A program made the translations under genes and the position numbers. Below the pieces are notes generated by a model, which searched no databases, had not been told where the DNA came from, and saw only the letters and a program-made list of their open reading frames with translations. From Nocardioides sp. (GTDB lineage Bacteria > Actinomycetota > Actinomycetes > Propionibacteriales > Nocardioidaceae), in contig NZ_JASLGR010000009.1 of NCBI RefSeq assembly GCF_030150155.1, positions 1 to 17,263 of the forward strand: a DNA stretch of 17,263 nt, in the 5' to 3' direction. Positions 1 through 6,134 of the stretch are shown piece by piece; position 1 is the first letter of the stretch; each line of letters begins with the position of its first letter.

Positions 1-227
1 CCCTGGGTGTTGCCCCGGACCCAGATGATCTGGTCCTCGCCCTTGCGGCAGGACTTGGAGGAGTCGACGATGCGGAGCTTGGTGGTCTTGGTGCTGTAGC
101 AGCCCTTGATCACGCGGACCTTGTCAGCGGCGTGGGCGGGACCGGCGCCGAGGCCACCCGTGACGGCGATCGCGGCGATGGCGCCGGTCGCGGAGAGCGT
201 GATCCAACGGACTGAAGAGTTCGGCAC
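1..227 (-). CDS. Secreted protein of unknown function, N-terminal part only (3' end outside window)
   Basis: The frame starts at a GTG (227..225) and stays open to the window edge, giving 75 codons. An in-frame TAG at 239..237 lies just upstream, so this is the only reasonable start. The N-terminus is a Sec-type signal peptide: a short polar stretch, a hydrophobic core around residues 9-28, then an AHA-A cleavage motif near residues 33-36. The mature start has two cysteines (GCYS and KSCRKGE) in a pattern I associate with short domains in front of collagen-like or tail-fibre-like repeats in actinobacterial surface proteins. That link is from memory and weak. The gene lies 69 bases downstream of the lipoprotein on the same strand and appears to have its own promoter (TAGCGT, 239..234). 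I cannot give a function. Confidence 0.75.
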   Translation of the reverse strand, partial: MPNSSVRWITLSATGAIAAIAVTGGLGAGPAHAADKVRVIKGCYSTKTTKLRIVDSSKSCRKGEDQIIWVRGNTQ

Positions 228-233
228 GTGCCG

Positions 234-239
234 ACGCTA
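234..239 (-). promoter_or_regulatory. -10 box TAGCGT of the secreted-protein gene, leaderless arrangement
   Basis: Read on the minus strand, TAGCGT is followed by 6 bases and then the GTG start at 227. This spacing puts transcription start on or next to the start codon. No Shine-Dalgarno sequence is present. No clear -35 box is visible, which would suit an activator-dependent promoter. Confidence 0.5.
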
Positions 240-268
240 GTGCGCGCAGACGACGCCGCCGCGAAGCC

Positions 269-282
269 GGGACCTTCGTCCC
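269..282. promoter_or_regulatory. Perfect inverted repeat GGGAC-N4-GTCCC, DevR-box-like
   Basis: GGGAC, four bases (CTTC), then GTCCC forms a perfect 5-bp inverted repeat. Its centre is about 48 bp upstream of the predicted leaderless start of the secreted-protein gene. The half-site and 4-base spacing match the core of the mycobacterial DevR/DosR box (GGGAC-N4-GTCCC), and a DevR-like regulator is encoded at 13824-14456. It could equally be a weak hairpin after the lipoprotein gene, whose stop is 15 bases away. Confidence 0.35.
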
Positions 283-296
283 TGCAACTGGTCTAG

Positions 297-866
297 TCAG
301 TTGTCGTACGTCGGCGCGGTCACGTTCTTCATCGTCGGGTCGAGCTTGATCCCCGCCGCGAGCTCCTTCTCGCCCTCGGACTTCTTGCCCTGGTGCAGCA
401 GCGCGAACCCGAGGCGCATGTGGGTGTCGGCGTTGTTCGGAGCGGTGTCGAGGGCCCGGCGGTACAGCGCGATCGCCGCGTCGAGGTCGGTGGTCTCGGT
501 GAGGTACGCCTTGTTGTAGAGCGCGGCAGCGAAGGTCTTGTCCGTGGCCAGCGCCGCGTCGTAGTACGACAGCGCCTGCTTCGTCTGGCCCGCCATCTGG
601 GCGATGTAGCCGAGGTTGTAGTTCGCGAAGACGTTCTTCGGGTCGATCTCCAGCGCCGCCTTGAACGAGGCCGAGGCGACGTCGGTGTCGCCGGCCTGCA
701 GGGAGCGCAGCCCGGAGTTGATCAGGGTGTCGACCGGCGTCAGCGCGCTCGCCGAGGCCGAGGGGGCGCTGGTGTCCGATCCGCCCGAGCCGCACGCGGC
801 CAGGCCCAGGGCGAGGGGGAGGGAGAGCGCGAGAGCAGCCAGTGAACGGGAGGGGCGTCGGGTCAC
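297..866 (-). CDS. TPR-repeat lipoprotein
   Basis: This 189-residue protein starts at GTG (866..864). Residues 1-25 form a lipoprotein signal peptide: an RR-containing N-region, a leucine/alanine core and the lipobox LAAC with Cys25 as lipidation site. A Gly/Ser/Ala-rich tether follows to about residue 42. The rest is about four tetratricopeptide repeats (roughly 46-79, 80-112, 113-146, 147-180) with typical positions such as NYNLGYIAQMAGQ and the helix-closing DPKN, APNN and LDPT motifs. It should be anchored on the outer face of the membrane and act as a protein-protein scaffold; no partner is evident. It is divergent from the glycosyltransferase gene, which also ends in TPR-like helices. 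A link between the two is only suggested by the shared 32-bp promoter region. Confidence 0.9.
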   Translation of the reverse strand: MTRRPSRSLAALALSLPLALGLAACGSGGSDTSAPSASASALTPVDTLINSGLRSLQAGDTDVASASFKAALEIDPKNVFANYNLGYIAQMAGQTKQALSYYDAALATDKTFAAALYNKAYLTETTDLDAAIALYRRALDTAPNNADTHMRLGFALLHQGKKSEGEKELAAGIKLDPTMKNVTAPTYDN

Positions 867-873
867 GGCGGAC

Positions 874-879
874 AGTGTA
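874..879 (-). promoter_or_regulatory. -10 box TACACT of the lipoprotein gene, leaderless arrangement
   Basis: Read on the minus strand, TACACT is followed by 7 bases and the GTG at 866. There is no Shine-Dalgarno sequence in the gap. The box lies inside the 32-bp divergent spacer and overlaps the 877-889 inverted repeat. Confidence 0.5.
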
Positions 880-889
880 GGGACCCTAC
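877..889. promoter_or_regulatory. 13-bp inverted repeat between divergent start codons
   Basis: GTAGGG, a central A, then CCCTAC is a perfect 6-bp inverted repeat. It sits in the middle of the 32-bp spacer between the lipoprotein and glycosyltransferase starts and overlaps both predicted -10 boxes. It is a candidate operator controlling both genes; no regulator is identified. Confidence 0.35.
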
Positions 890-892
890 GAT
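887..892 (+). promoter_or_regulatory. -10 box TACGAT of the glycosyltransferase gene, leaderless arrangement
   Basis: TACGAT is followed by 6 bases and the ATG at 899, with no Shine-Dalgarno sequence between. Its matching -35 region would fall in the promoter and start region of the divergent lipoprotein gene. Confidence 0.5.
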
Positions 893-898
893 GCGCCC

Positions 899-1972
899 AT
901 GCCCGGCGTAGGTCTGCACATGATCGTCAAGAACGAGGCGCACGTCCTCGAACGGAGCCTGCGCTCGCTGAGCCCCTTGATCGACTGGTGGGTCATCTCC
1001 GACACCGGCTCCACCGACGGCACCCAGGACCTGATCCGGACCCTGATGGCCGACAAGCCGGGTCTCCTGATCGAGCGCCCGTGGGTGAACTTCGGGCACA
1101 ACCGCCAGGAGGCGCTCGACGCCGCCCGGACGCTGCCTGCCGCAGGCGCGGAGGACTACGTGCTCTGGTTCGACGCCGACGACGAGATGGTCGACCACCC
1201 CGAGGCCTGGCCCGAGCTCACCCTGGACGGCTACACGCTCCCGGTGCGCTACGACCACCTGCACTATCGCCGGATCGGGCTGATCCGGCTGCACGCGGCC
1301 TGGGAGTGGCGCGGCGCGCTGCACGAGGCGCTGCACCTCGACGGCGCCAGCATCGGCAACCTGGAGCGCCCGCTGACCCAGGTCCACCACGAGGGCGCCC
1401 GCTCCCAGGACCCCGACACCTACCAGCGCGACGCCGAGGTGCTCGAGGCCGAGTACCGGCGCGACCCCCAGGACCCGCGCACCCAGTTCTACCTCGCCCA
1501 GTCCTGGCGCGACGCCGGCGACCTGGAGCGGTCCTTGGAGCTCTACCGGATCCGGGCGGCCAACCACCAGGGCTGGGATCAGGAGCAGTGGTACGCCGGC
1601 TTCGAGGCGGTCCGGGTGCAGGAGCGGATCGGCGCGGACCCGCAGGTCCTCGTCGACGGCTACCTCGGCGCGTGGGCGCGTCGACCCGACCGCGCCGAGC
1701 CGCTGGTCGAGGCCGCACGGATCGAGCGCGGCCGGGAGCGGTACGCCCTGGCGGCGCTCTACGCCCGCCAGGCCACCCAGCTGGAGGTGCCGAGCCCCGA
1801 CACCCTCTTCCTCGACCCGAGCGCCTACGGCTGGCGGGCCTGGGACGAGCTCGCCGTGGCCGACTACTGGTCCGGTGCGCGGGTGGAGGGACGCGCGGCC
1901 GCCGTACGCGCACTGGAGCTGAACCCGGGGGAGCCGCGGCTGATCGAGAACCTGGCCTGGTTCGACCGCTGA
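899..1972 (+). CDS. Family 2 (GT-A) glycosyltransferase with C-terminal TPR-like helices
   Basis: A 357-residue protein with an ATG start directly behind a -10-like box. The N-terminal part is a GT-A catalytic domain: the opening strand HMIVKNEAHVLERSL (7-21), the nucleotide-binding DTGSTDGT (35-42) and the metal-binding acidic motif DADDE (92-96). An EWRGALHEAL stretch (about residues 138-147) follows, typical of the acceptor side of small GT2 enzymes. From about residue 180 the chain is helical and TPR-like (for example DPRTQFYLAQSWRDAGDLE). The overall build resembles SunS-like or TPR-fused GT2 enzymes that glycosylate proteins or peptides. It has no membrane segment, so it is probably cytosolic. 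The sugar donor and acceptor cannot be read from sequence. It sits directly upstream of ftsB, where actinobacteria often have eno. Confidence 0.9.
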   Translation: MPGVGLHMIVKNEAHVLERSLRSLSPLIDWWVISDTGSTDGTQDLIRTLMADKPGLLIERPWVNFGHNRQEALDAARTLPAAGAEDYVLWFDADDEMVDHPEAWPELTLDGYTLPVRYDHLHYRRIGLIRLHAAWEWRGALHEALHLDGASIGNLERPLTQVHHEGARSQDPDTYQRDAEVLEAEYRRDPQDPRTQFYLAQSWRDAGDLERSLELYRIRAANHQGWDQEQWYAGFEAVRVQERIGADPQVLVDGYLGAWARRPDRAEPLVEAARIERGRERYALAALYARQATQLEVPSPDTLFLDPSAYGWRAWDELAVADYWSGARVEGRAAAVRALELNPGEPRLIENLAWFDR

Positions 1973-2027
1973 GCCGCAGCGAGTTCGCCGGCACCGGAGT
2001 GTGATGCCCGGAGTCGGGGGTCGCGTC

Positions 2028-2035
2028 AGGGAGGA
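2028..2035 (+). promoter_or_regulatory. Ribosome binding site that fixes the ftsB start
   Basis: AGGGAGGA lies 7 bases before the GTG at 2043. The longer in-frame start at 2001 has no such site, so the RBS favours the shorter protein. Confidence 0.65.
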
Positions 2036-2042
2036 TGGGCGG

Positions 2043-2633
2043 GTGGCTCAGCGAACCGGATCCCGCGACTCCGATGGCGCCCGCCGTCCGGGCGGACGGT
2101 CCGGTCCCGGCCGGGTGGCCGGCGCGACCAAGCGCGCCGCCGAGGCCCGTGCGGCCGCCGCGTCGGCTGCGGCACGGCTGCGCAAGGTCGACCTGCGCAA
2201 GCGCCCGAAGATCACCGGCAAGGCGATCGTGCTGGTGCTGGTCTGCGCCGTGCTGGTGCTCTCCTTCGCCTCCTCGTTGCAGGCCTACCTGCAGCAGCGC
2301 AGCAGCATCGACGACATCAAGAGCGAGATCGCCTCGCGGCAGAAGGCGATCGACTCGCTGCAGACCGAGAAGGCGCGCTGGAAGGACCCTGCCTACATCG
2401 AGCAGCAGGCCCGCCAGCGGTTCGGCTACGTGATGCCGGGGGAGACGTCGTACGTCGCTCTGGACCAGGACGGCAACCGGATCCAGCCCAACGGCGAGTT
2501 GAGCGACCCCGCCACGGTAGGCGAGCATGGCTCCGTGGCCTGGTGGTCGACGGTGTGGGACTCGGTTGAGCTCGCCGGCGATCCGCCGACCGAGGCCAGT
2601 CAGCCCCAACAGCAGATCACGGAGACCCAGTGA
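2043..2633 (+). CDS. ftsB: FtsB/DivIC-family septum formation initiator
   Basis: This is 196 residues from the GTG at 2043, chosen for its RBS; a longer version from the GTG at 2001 adds 14 residues. The order is typical of actinobacterial FtsB. A basic, Ala/Arg-rich cytoplasmic tail covers residues 1-58. One membrane segment lies at about 61-79 (AIVLVLVCAVLVLSFASS). A coiled coil follows at about 84-112 (SIDDIKSEIASRQKAIDSLQ). Then comes the conserved block WKDPAYIEQQARQRFGYVMPGE at about 113-134. The protein is expected to join FtsL and FtsQ at the septum and signal to the FtsWI synthase. Its stop codon overlaps the start of the DUF501 gene by 4 bases (GTGA), so the two are translationally coupled, as in many actinobacteria. 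Confidence 0.92.
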   Translation: MAQRTGSRDSDGARRPGGRSGPGRVAGATKRAAEARAAAASAAARLRKVDLRKRPKITGKAIVLVLVCAVLVLSFASSLQAYLQQRSSIDDIKSEIASRQKAIDSLQTEKARWKDPAYIEQQARQRFGYVMPGETSYVALDQDGNRIQPNGELSDPATVGEHGSVAWWSTVWDSVELAGDPPTEASQPQQQITETQ

Positions 2634-3163
2634 CCGACCAGTCCGACATCGACGCGATCGCCGCTCAACTCGGCCGAGTGCCGCGCGGCATCCACGAGAT
2701 CGGCCACCGCTGCCCGTGCTCGCTCCCCGACGTCGTCACCACCGAGCCGCGCCTGCCCAACGGCACGCCGTTCCCGACGACGTACTACCTGACCTGTCCG
2801 CGGGCCACCTCCCGGATCTCGACGTTGGAGTCCAACGGCGTGATGAAGGAGATGGAGGCGCGTCTGGGGAGCGACCCCGAGCTCGCCGCGGCCTACCAGC
2901 GTGCGCACGAGTCCTACCTCGCCGCCCGCACGGCGATCGCCGAGGCCACGAACCTCGACGTCCCTGAGATCGAGGGCATCTCGGCCGGCGGGATGCCGAC
3001 CCGGGTCAAGTGCCTGCACGTCCTGGCCGGCCAGGCGCTGGCCCAGGGGCGCGGCGTCAACCCGCTCGGCGACGAGGTGCTCGACGCCCTCGGACCGTGG
3101 TGGGAGTCGGGCTGCTGTGTGACGCCCGAGGCGATCGCAGAGGCTGCGGAGTCGGCCTCGTGA
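2630..3163 (+). CDS. DUF501 family protein
   Basis: A 177-residue protein of the DUF501 family, which almost always sits between ftsB and ppx in actinobacteria. The GTG start overlaps the ftsB stop, and its own stop overlaps the ppx start, each by 4 bases. The conserved N-terminal half contains GHRCPCSLPDVV (25-36), the motif PNGTPFPTTYYLTCPR (43-58), and a later VKCLHVLAGQALAQG (126-140). The repeated Cys and His positions (H22, H26, C28, C30, C57, C128, H130, C162, C163) suggest metal or cluster binding, but this is inference. No enzymatic function is known to me. The context points to a housekeeping role tied to division or polyphosphate metabolism. Confidence 0.93.
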   Translation: MTDQSDIDAIAAQLGRVPRGIHEIGHRCPCSLPDVVTTEPRLPNGTPFPTTYYLTCPRATSRISTLESNGVMKEMEARLGSDPELAAAYQRAHESYLAARTAIAEATNLDVPEIEGISAGGMPTRVKCLHVLAGQALAQGRGVNPLGDEVLDALGPWWESGCCVTPEAIAEAAESAS

Positions 3164-4092
3164 AGGTCGCCGCGATCGACTGCGGCACCAACACGATCAA
3201 GCTCCTGATCGGCACGCTCGCCGGCGAGGGCGCCGACGCCACCCTGAGCGCCGAGGTCAAGGAGGCCCGGATGGTCCGCCTCGGCGAGGGGCTCGACCAG
3301 TCCGGCGTGATCGGCGAGGCGGCCCTGACCAGGGCGTTCGCCGCGATCGAGGAGTACGCCGACCTGATCCGTGCCCACGGCGCGGAGCGGATCCGCTTCG
3401 TCGCCACCTCGGCGACCCGTGATGCGGGCAACGCGGACGTCTTCACCGACGGGGTGCGCGACCGGCTCGGCGTCGAGGTCGAGGTGGTGGCCGGCTCCGA
3501 GGAGGCGGCGCTCGCCTTCGACGGTGCGGTCCGCAACCTCGCCGTCGTCCCGGCGCTGCCGGTGCTGGTGGTCGACATCGGCGGCGGCTCCACCGAGCTG
3601 ATCCGCGGGGCGTCGCTGAGCGCCCCGCCGACCACGGCGTACTCGATGCAGATCGGCTCGGTCCGGCTGCACGAGCGTCACCTGCGCTGCGACCCGCCCA
3701 CGATGGCCGAGGTCGCCGCCTGCGTGCGCGACATCGACGACCAGCTCGACCAGTGCCCGGTCGACCCGTCCCGGGCCGCCACCGTGGTGGGGGTCGCGGG
3801 CACGATCACGACGCTCGCGGCCGGGGTGCTCGGCCTGGCGGCGTACGACCGCGAGGCGATCGACCAGGCGGTGCTCCCCGTCGCCGAGGTCCATGCCCTG
3901 GTCGACCAGCTGGTCGCGATGACGGTGAGCGAGCGGCTGACCCTGGGCTGGATGCACCCGGGTCGTGCCGACGTGATCGCCGCCGGAGGCCTGATCCTGA
4001 GCCGGATCCTGCGCCGGGTTCCGGTCGAGCAGATCGTGGTCTCGGAGTCCGACATCCTCGACGGGATCGCCTGGTCGCTGCGCGAGCGGTGA
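3160..4092 (+). CDS. ppx: Ppx/GppA family exopolyphosphatase
   Basis: A 310-residue protein with a GTG start that overlaps the DUF501 stop as GTGA. The open frame extends further upstream, but only through the DUF501 gene. It belongs to the sugar-kinase/HSP70/actin ATPase fold. The phosphate-1 loop is at residues 5-17 (AIDCGTNTIKLLI) and the catalytic glutamate region is GSEEAALAF (112-120). Phosphate-2 is DIGGGSTELI (139-148) and the adenosine-side motif is GVAGTITTLAA (211-221). The C-terminal block is PGRADVIAAGGLIL (267-280). It should remove terminal phosphate from polyphosphate or pppGpp. The length of about 310 matches short actinobacterial Ppx proteins, which lack the C-terminal HD-like domain of E. 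coli Ppx. Confidence 0.94.
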   Translation: MKVAAIDCGTNTIKLLIGTLAGEGADATLSAEVKEARMVRLGEGLDQSGVIGEAALTRAFAAIEEYADLIRAHGAERIRFVATSATRDAGNADVFTDGVRDRLGVEVEVVAGSEEAALAFDGAVRNLAVVPALPVLVVDIGGGSTELIRGASLSAPPTTAYSMQIGSVRLHERHLRCDPPTMAEVAACVRDIDDQLDQCPVDPSRAATVVGVAGTITTLAAGVLGLAAYDREAIDQAVLPVAEVHALVDQLVAMTVSERLTLGWMHPGRADVIAAGGLILSRILRRVPVEQIVVSESDILDGIAWSLRER

Positions 4093-4113
4093 GGTCCGTC
4101 GCTGCGCGAGCGG
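4074..4113 (+). repeat. 16-bp direct duplication at the 3' end of ppx
   Basis: GTCGCTGCGCGAGCGG occurs at 4074-4089, inside the last codons of ppx, and again at 4098-4113 just after the stop. The period is 24 bp. It looks like a local duplication of the ppx end; no function is evident. Confidence 0.6.
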
Positions 4114-4153
4114 CGGCGGCTCCGATCGGCCCTGCTGGGCCGGCCCGTGTCGC

Positions 4154-4159
4154 TAGGCT
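4154..4159 (+). promoter_or_regulatory. -10 box of the tRNA gene
   Basis: TAGGCT lies 10 bases before the first base of the mature tRNA, giving a 5' leader of only a few bases. No good -35 box is visible. Confidence 0.4.
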
Positions 4160-4169
4160 GAGCGCTCTC

Positions 4170-4243
4170 GCCCCACTATCCCAATCGGCAGAGGAAGACG
4201 TCTTAAAAACGTTTCAGTCTGGGTTCGAGCCCCAGGTGGGGTA
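4170..4243 (+). tRNA. tRNA with anticodon TAA (Leu), short variable loop
   Basis: The 74 bases fold as a complete cloverleaf. The acceptor stem is 4170-4176 with 4236-4242, seven pairs, with the first pair a G-T wobble. The D arm has stem TCC/GGA at 4179-4181 and 4193-4195, with an 11-base GG-containing loop. The anticodon stem is GACGT/ACGTT (4197-4201, 4209-4213) with loop CTTAAAA, so the anticodon is TAA at 4204-4206. The variable loop is only five bases (4214-4218). The T arm is CTGGG/CCCAG (4219-4223, 4231-4235) with loop TTCGAGC, and the discriminator is A at 4243. CC follows but the final A of CCA is not encoded. TAA reads the leucine codon UUA. Ordinary bacterial tRNA-Leu has a long variable arm, and this one does not. 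It stands alone between ppx and the BI-1 gene. Confidence 0.85.
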
Positions 4244-4335
4244 CCGCGGGGTTACCTGCAAGAAGTCTGACCAACCCGGAACTTATCGACAGCCTGTCAC
4301 GTTCTATCGAGTGAGTCCTTAGAAGGAGACCCACC

Positions 4336-5130
4336 ATGCAGAGCAACAACCCGGTGTTCAACAAGTCCGAGGGGTTCAACGGCAAGTCGTACGCCGGCTT
4401 CGGTGACGCCCCCGTGATCACCGGCGCCCCCGCAGGTGTCGGTGGCGGCCGGATGACCATCGACTCCGTCGTCCAGCGCACCGCCATCACGCTCGGCGTG
4501 GTGATCGTGGCCGCCCTGGCCACCTGGGTCGCGACCCCGGACGTCAACTCCAACGCCGACCTGGCGCCGCTCTACTCGGCCGCCATGATCGGCTCGCTGG
4601 GCGCCTTCGTGCTGTCGATGGTCAACAGCTTCAAGCGTGTGATCAGCCCCGGGCTGGTCATCGCGTTCGCCGCCCTGGAGGGTGTGGCGCTCGGTGGCCT
4701 GTCGAAGATGTTCGACGCGCAGTTCGGCGGCAACGTCGTCTCCGGCGCCGTGATCGGCACCTTCGCCGCGTTCGCCGGCACGCTGGCGGCGTACAAGTAC
4801 CTCAACATCCGCGTGGGCAACAAGTTCCGCACCATCATCATGGCCGCCGTCTTCGGCATGATCGGCCTGTCCCTGATGGAGCTCGTGCTCGGCCTGTTCG
4901 GCAGCTCGATCGGCCTGTTCGGCTTCGGCGGCCTCGGCCTGGTCACCGCGATCATCGGCCTCGTGCTCGGTATCGGCATGCTGGTGATGGACTTCGACAT
5001 GGTCGAGAACGGCATCCGCGCCGGTCTTCCCGAGCGGGAGTCGTGGCGTGCCGCCTTCGGCATGACCGTGAGCCTGGTCTGGATCTACACCAACCTGCTC
5101 CGCCTGCTGGCGATCCTGCAGAACGACTGA
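4336..5130 (+). CDS. Bax inhibitor-1/YccA family membrane protein
   Basis: A 264-residue protein with a strong RBS (AGAAGGAGA, 4321-4329) 6 bases before the ATG. A Gly-rich soluble N-terminus (1-45) is followed by about seven membrane segments, starting near residues 48-66, 78-97, 105-121, 133-152, 166-186, 194-217 and 240-262. The C-terminal signature of the actinobacterial YccA branch is clear: DFDMVENGIRAGLPERESW (219-237), then FGMTVSLVWIYTNLLRLLAIL. Family members are transmembrane pH- or calcium-related leak channels or stress proteins; the physiological role in actinobacteria is not settled. The gene is monocistronic, with 92 bases after the tRNA and a strong hairpin behind it. Confidence 0.93.
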   Translation: MQSNNPVFNKSEGFNGKSYAGFGDAPVITGAPAGVGGGRMTIDSVVQRTAITLGVVIVAALATWVATPDVNSNADLAPLYSAAMIGSLGAFVLSMVNSFKRVISPGLVIAFAALEGVALGGLSKMFDAQFGGNVVSGAVIGTFAAFAGTLAAYKYLNIRVGNKFRTIIMAAVFGMIGLSLMELVLGLFGSSIGLFGFGGLGLVTAIIGLVLGIGMLVMDFDMVENGIRAGLPERESWRAAFGMTVSLVWIYTNLLRLLAILQND

Positions 5131-5149
5131 CCTCGCGTCACCGACGCAC

Positions 5150-5183
5150 CGGCCGTCGTCGCCCCTCGGGGTGGCGGCGGCCG
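5150..5183. terminator. Bidirectional terminator-like hairpin between convergent genes
   Basis: Two 16-base arms (5150-5165 and 5168-5183) pair along their whole length with three G-T wobbles, leaving about a 4-base loop once the innermost pair opens. It lies between the stop of the BI-1 gene (5130) and the stop of the SGNH hydrolase on the other strand (5225). There is no long T-run, as is usual for high-GC actinobacterial terminators. Confidence 0.65.
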
Positions 5184-5224
5184 TCGTCGTTCTCGGGGGA
5201 GGGGCGGGCGCAGGTGGGGCAGGA

Positions 5225-6019
5225 TCAGGCCCGCGTCGCGGGCAGGGTCGCGGCGATCTCCTCGGCCAGGAACGTCGCGACCCGGCGGTAGCCCTCCGCC
5301 GACGGATGGAAACCGTCGGGGCCGAAGAGGGTCTTGGGGTTGGCGTAGAACTCCGGGCCGAGCAGCGACCCGATCGAGACCGGGTGCGCGCCGGCGACCT
5401 GGGCCGCGGCGTACTGCACGGTGCCCAGGTGGCGTGACCAGGTCCGTGCGATGTCGCGCAGTGGCGGCAGGATCGGCTTGATCGTGCCGAGGTCGGGGCA
5501 GGTGCCCACGACGACGGTGACGTTGGCTCGGCGCAGCGCCAGCACCGCGTCCTTCATGTACCGCGCGGCCCGGGCCGGGGGCACCATGTGGGTCACGTCG
5601 TTGGCGCCCATCAGGATCACCGCCACGTCGACCCCGTCCTCCAGGGCCAGGGCGACCTGGGTCGCGAGGTCGAAGGAGCGCGCCCCGACGACGGCGTACG
5701 ACGTCATCTGGACCGGCCGGGAGGTGATCTCGGACACCTGCGAGGCCATCACGAACGCCGGGGTCTCCTCCGGCGTGTGCACGCCGTAGCCGGCTGCGGA
5801 GGAGTCGCCGATCACGCCGATGCGCAGCACCGACTCCTCGGGCCCCTCGCCATAGCGTCCGTCGGCGTCGGCGACGGGGTGGATCGCACGGCCGATGTGG
5901 TTGCGCGCCAGGCGTGCCTCGGCCACGAGCAGGGCGAGCAAGCCTGCGCTGGCGATGCCGACACCGCCACCGCCCTTGCCGGCGGAGGCGACCCTCCATG
6001 CGATTCGCAATGTGCCCAT
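5225..6019 (-). CDS. SGNH/GDSL hydrolase family protein
   Basis: This is 264 residues from the ATG at 6019..6017, preceded by AAGGTGAG. The frame stays open further upstream to 6115, but that stretch lacks coding character and runs into the cydA promoter. A hydrophobic segment at about residues 18-35 is probably an N-terminal membrane anchor or signal. The SGNH blocks are present in order: GDSSAAG (71-77, catalytic Ser73), the block II glycine in VVGARS (111-116), block III GAND (138-141), and block V DGFHPSAEGY (235-244, Asp235 and His238). It should be an extracytoplasmic esterase or lipase-like deacylase; the substrate is unknown. It is convergent with the BI-1 gene and divergent from cydA. 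Confidence 0.92.
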   Translation of the reverse strand: MGTLRIAWRVASAGKGGGGVGIASAGLLALLVAEARLARNHIGRAIHPVADADGRYGEGPEESVLRIGVIGDSSAAGYGVHTPEETPAFVMASQVSEITSRPVQMTSYAVVGARSFDLATQVALALEDGVDVAVILMGANDVTHMVPPARAARYMKDAVLALRRANVTVVVGTCPDLGTIKPILPPLRDIARTWSRHLGTVQYAAAQVAGAHPVSIGSLLGPEFYANPKTLFGPDGFHPSAEGYRRVATFLAEEIAATLPATRA

Positions 6020-6083
6020 CTCACCTTGAGCGTACGGTAGGGGGGTCGGGGGTCGGACAGGTGGGACCGACGCACGAAAAATT

Positions 6084-6097
6084 GGGCCCCAGGGCGC
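6084..6097. promoter_or_regulatory. Degenerate DevR-like site next to the cydA -35 region
   Basis: GGGCC, four bases (CCAG), then GGCGC resembles the relaxed DevR-box form GGGCC-N4-GGCCC with one mismatch. It ends at the base before the likely cydA -35 box. This is a weak match in GC-rich DNA and is reported only because a DevR-like gene is nearby. Confidence 0.2.
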
Positions 6098-6115
6098 TTG
6101 TGAAAGTTTGCACAA
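6098..6115. promoter_or_regulatory. Rex operator (ROP-like) in the cydA promoter
   Basis: TTGTGAAAGTTTGCACAA is an 18-bp inverted repeat that matches the Rex consensus TTGTGAAA-N2-TTTCACAA except at one position in the right half. Including flanking bases, CTTGTG and CACAAG are perfect arms. It begins at the likely -35 (TTGTGA, 6098-6103) and fills most of the spacer before the -10 at 6123, so a bound repressor would block RNA polymerase. Rex is the NADH/NAD+-sensing repressor shown to control cyd genes in Streptomyces coelicolor. Confidence 0.75.
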
Positions 6116-6122
6116 GCAGGCG

Positions 6123-6128
6123 TATGGT
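6123..6128 (+). promoter_or_regulatory. -10 box of the cyd operon, leaderless arrangement
   Basis: TATGGT is followed by 6 bases and the GTG at 6135. With a -35 of TTGTGA at 6098-6103 the spacer is 19 bases. This supports GTG 6135 rather than the upstream TTG at 6108 as the cydA start. Confidence 0.55.
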
Positions 6129-6134
6129 CAAGGT

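Noticed and set aside
3010..3159. Longer N-terminus for Ppx
   Set aside because: It is the DUF501 gene read in another frame. The GTG at 3160 gives the standard phosphate-1 loop at residues 5-17 and the expected GTGA overlap.
4203..4553. Minus-strand frame across the tRNA and start of the BI-1 gene
   Set aside because: It overlaps the tRNA and a well supported gene with a strong RBS, and has no recognisable motif.
6020..6115. Longer N-terminus for the SGNH hydrolase
   Set aside because: The extra residues are not typical, the stretch overlaps the cyd promoter, and the ATG at 6019 has a Shine-Dalgarno-like AAGGTGAG and a hydrophobic N-terminus right behind it.
6108..6134. TTG start for cydA at 6108
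   Set aside because: It lies within the Rex-like palindrome and upstream of the -10 box. GTG 6135 puts the heme ligand at His19 as expected.
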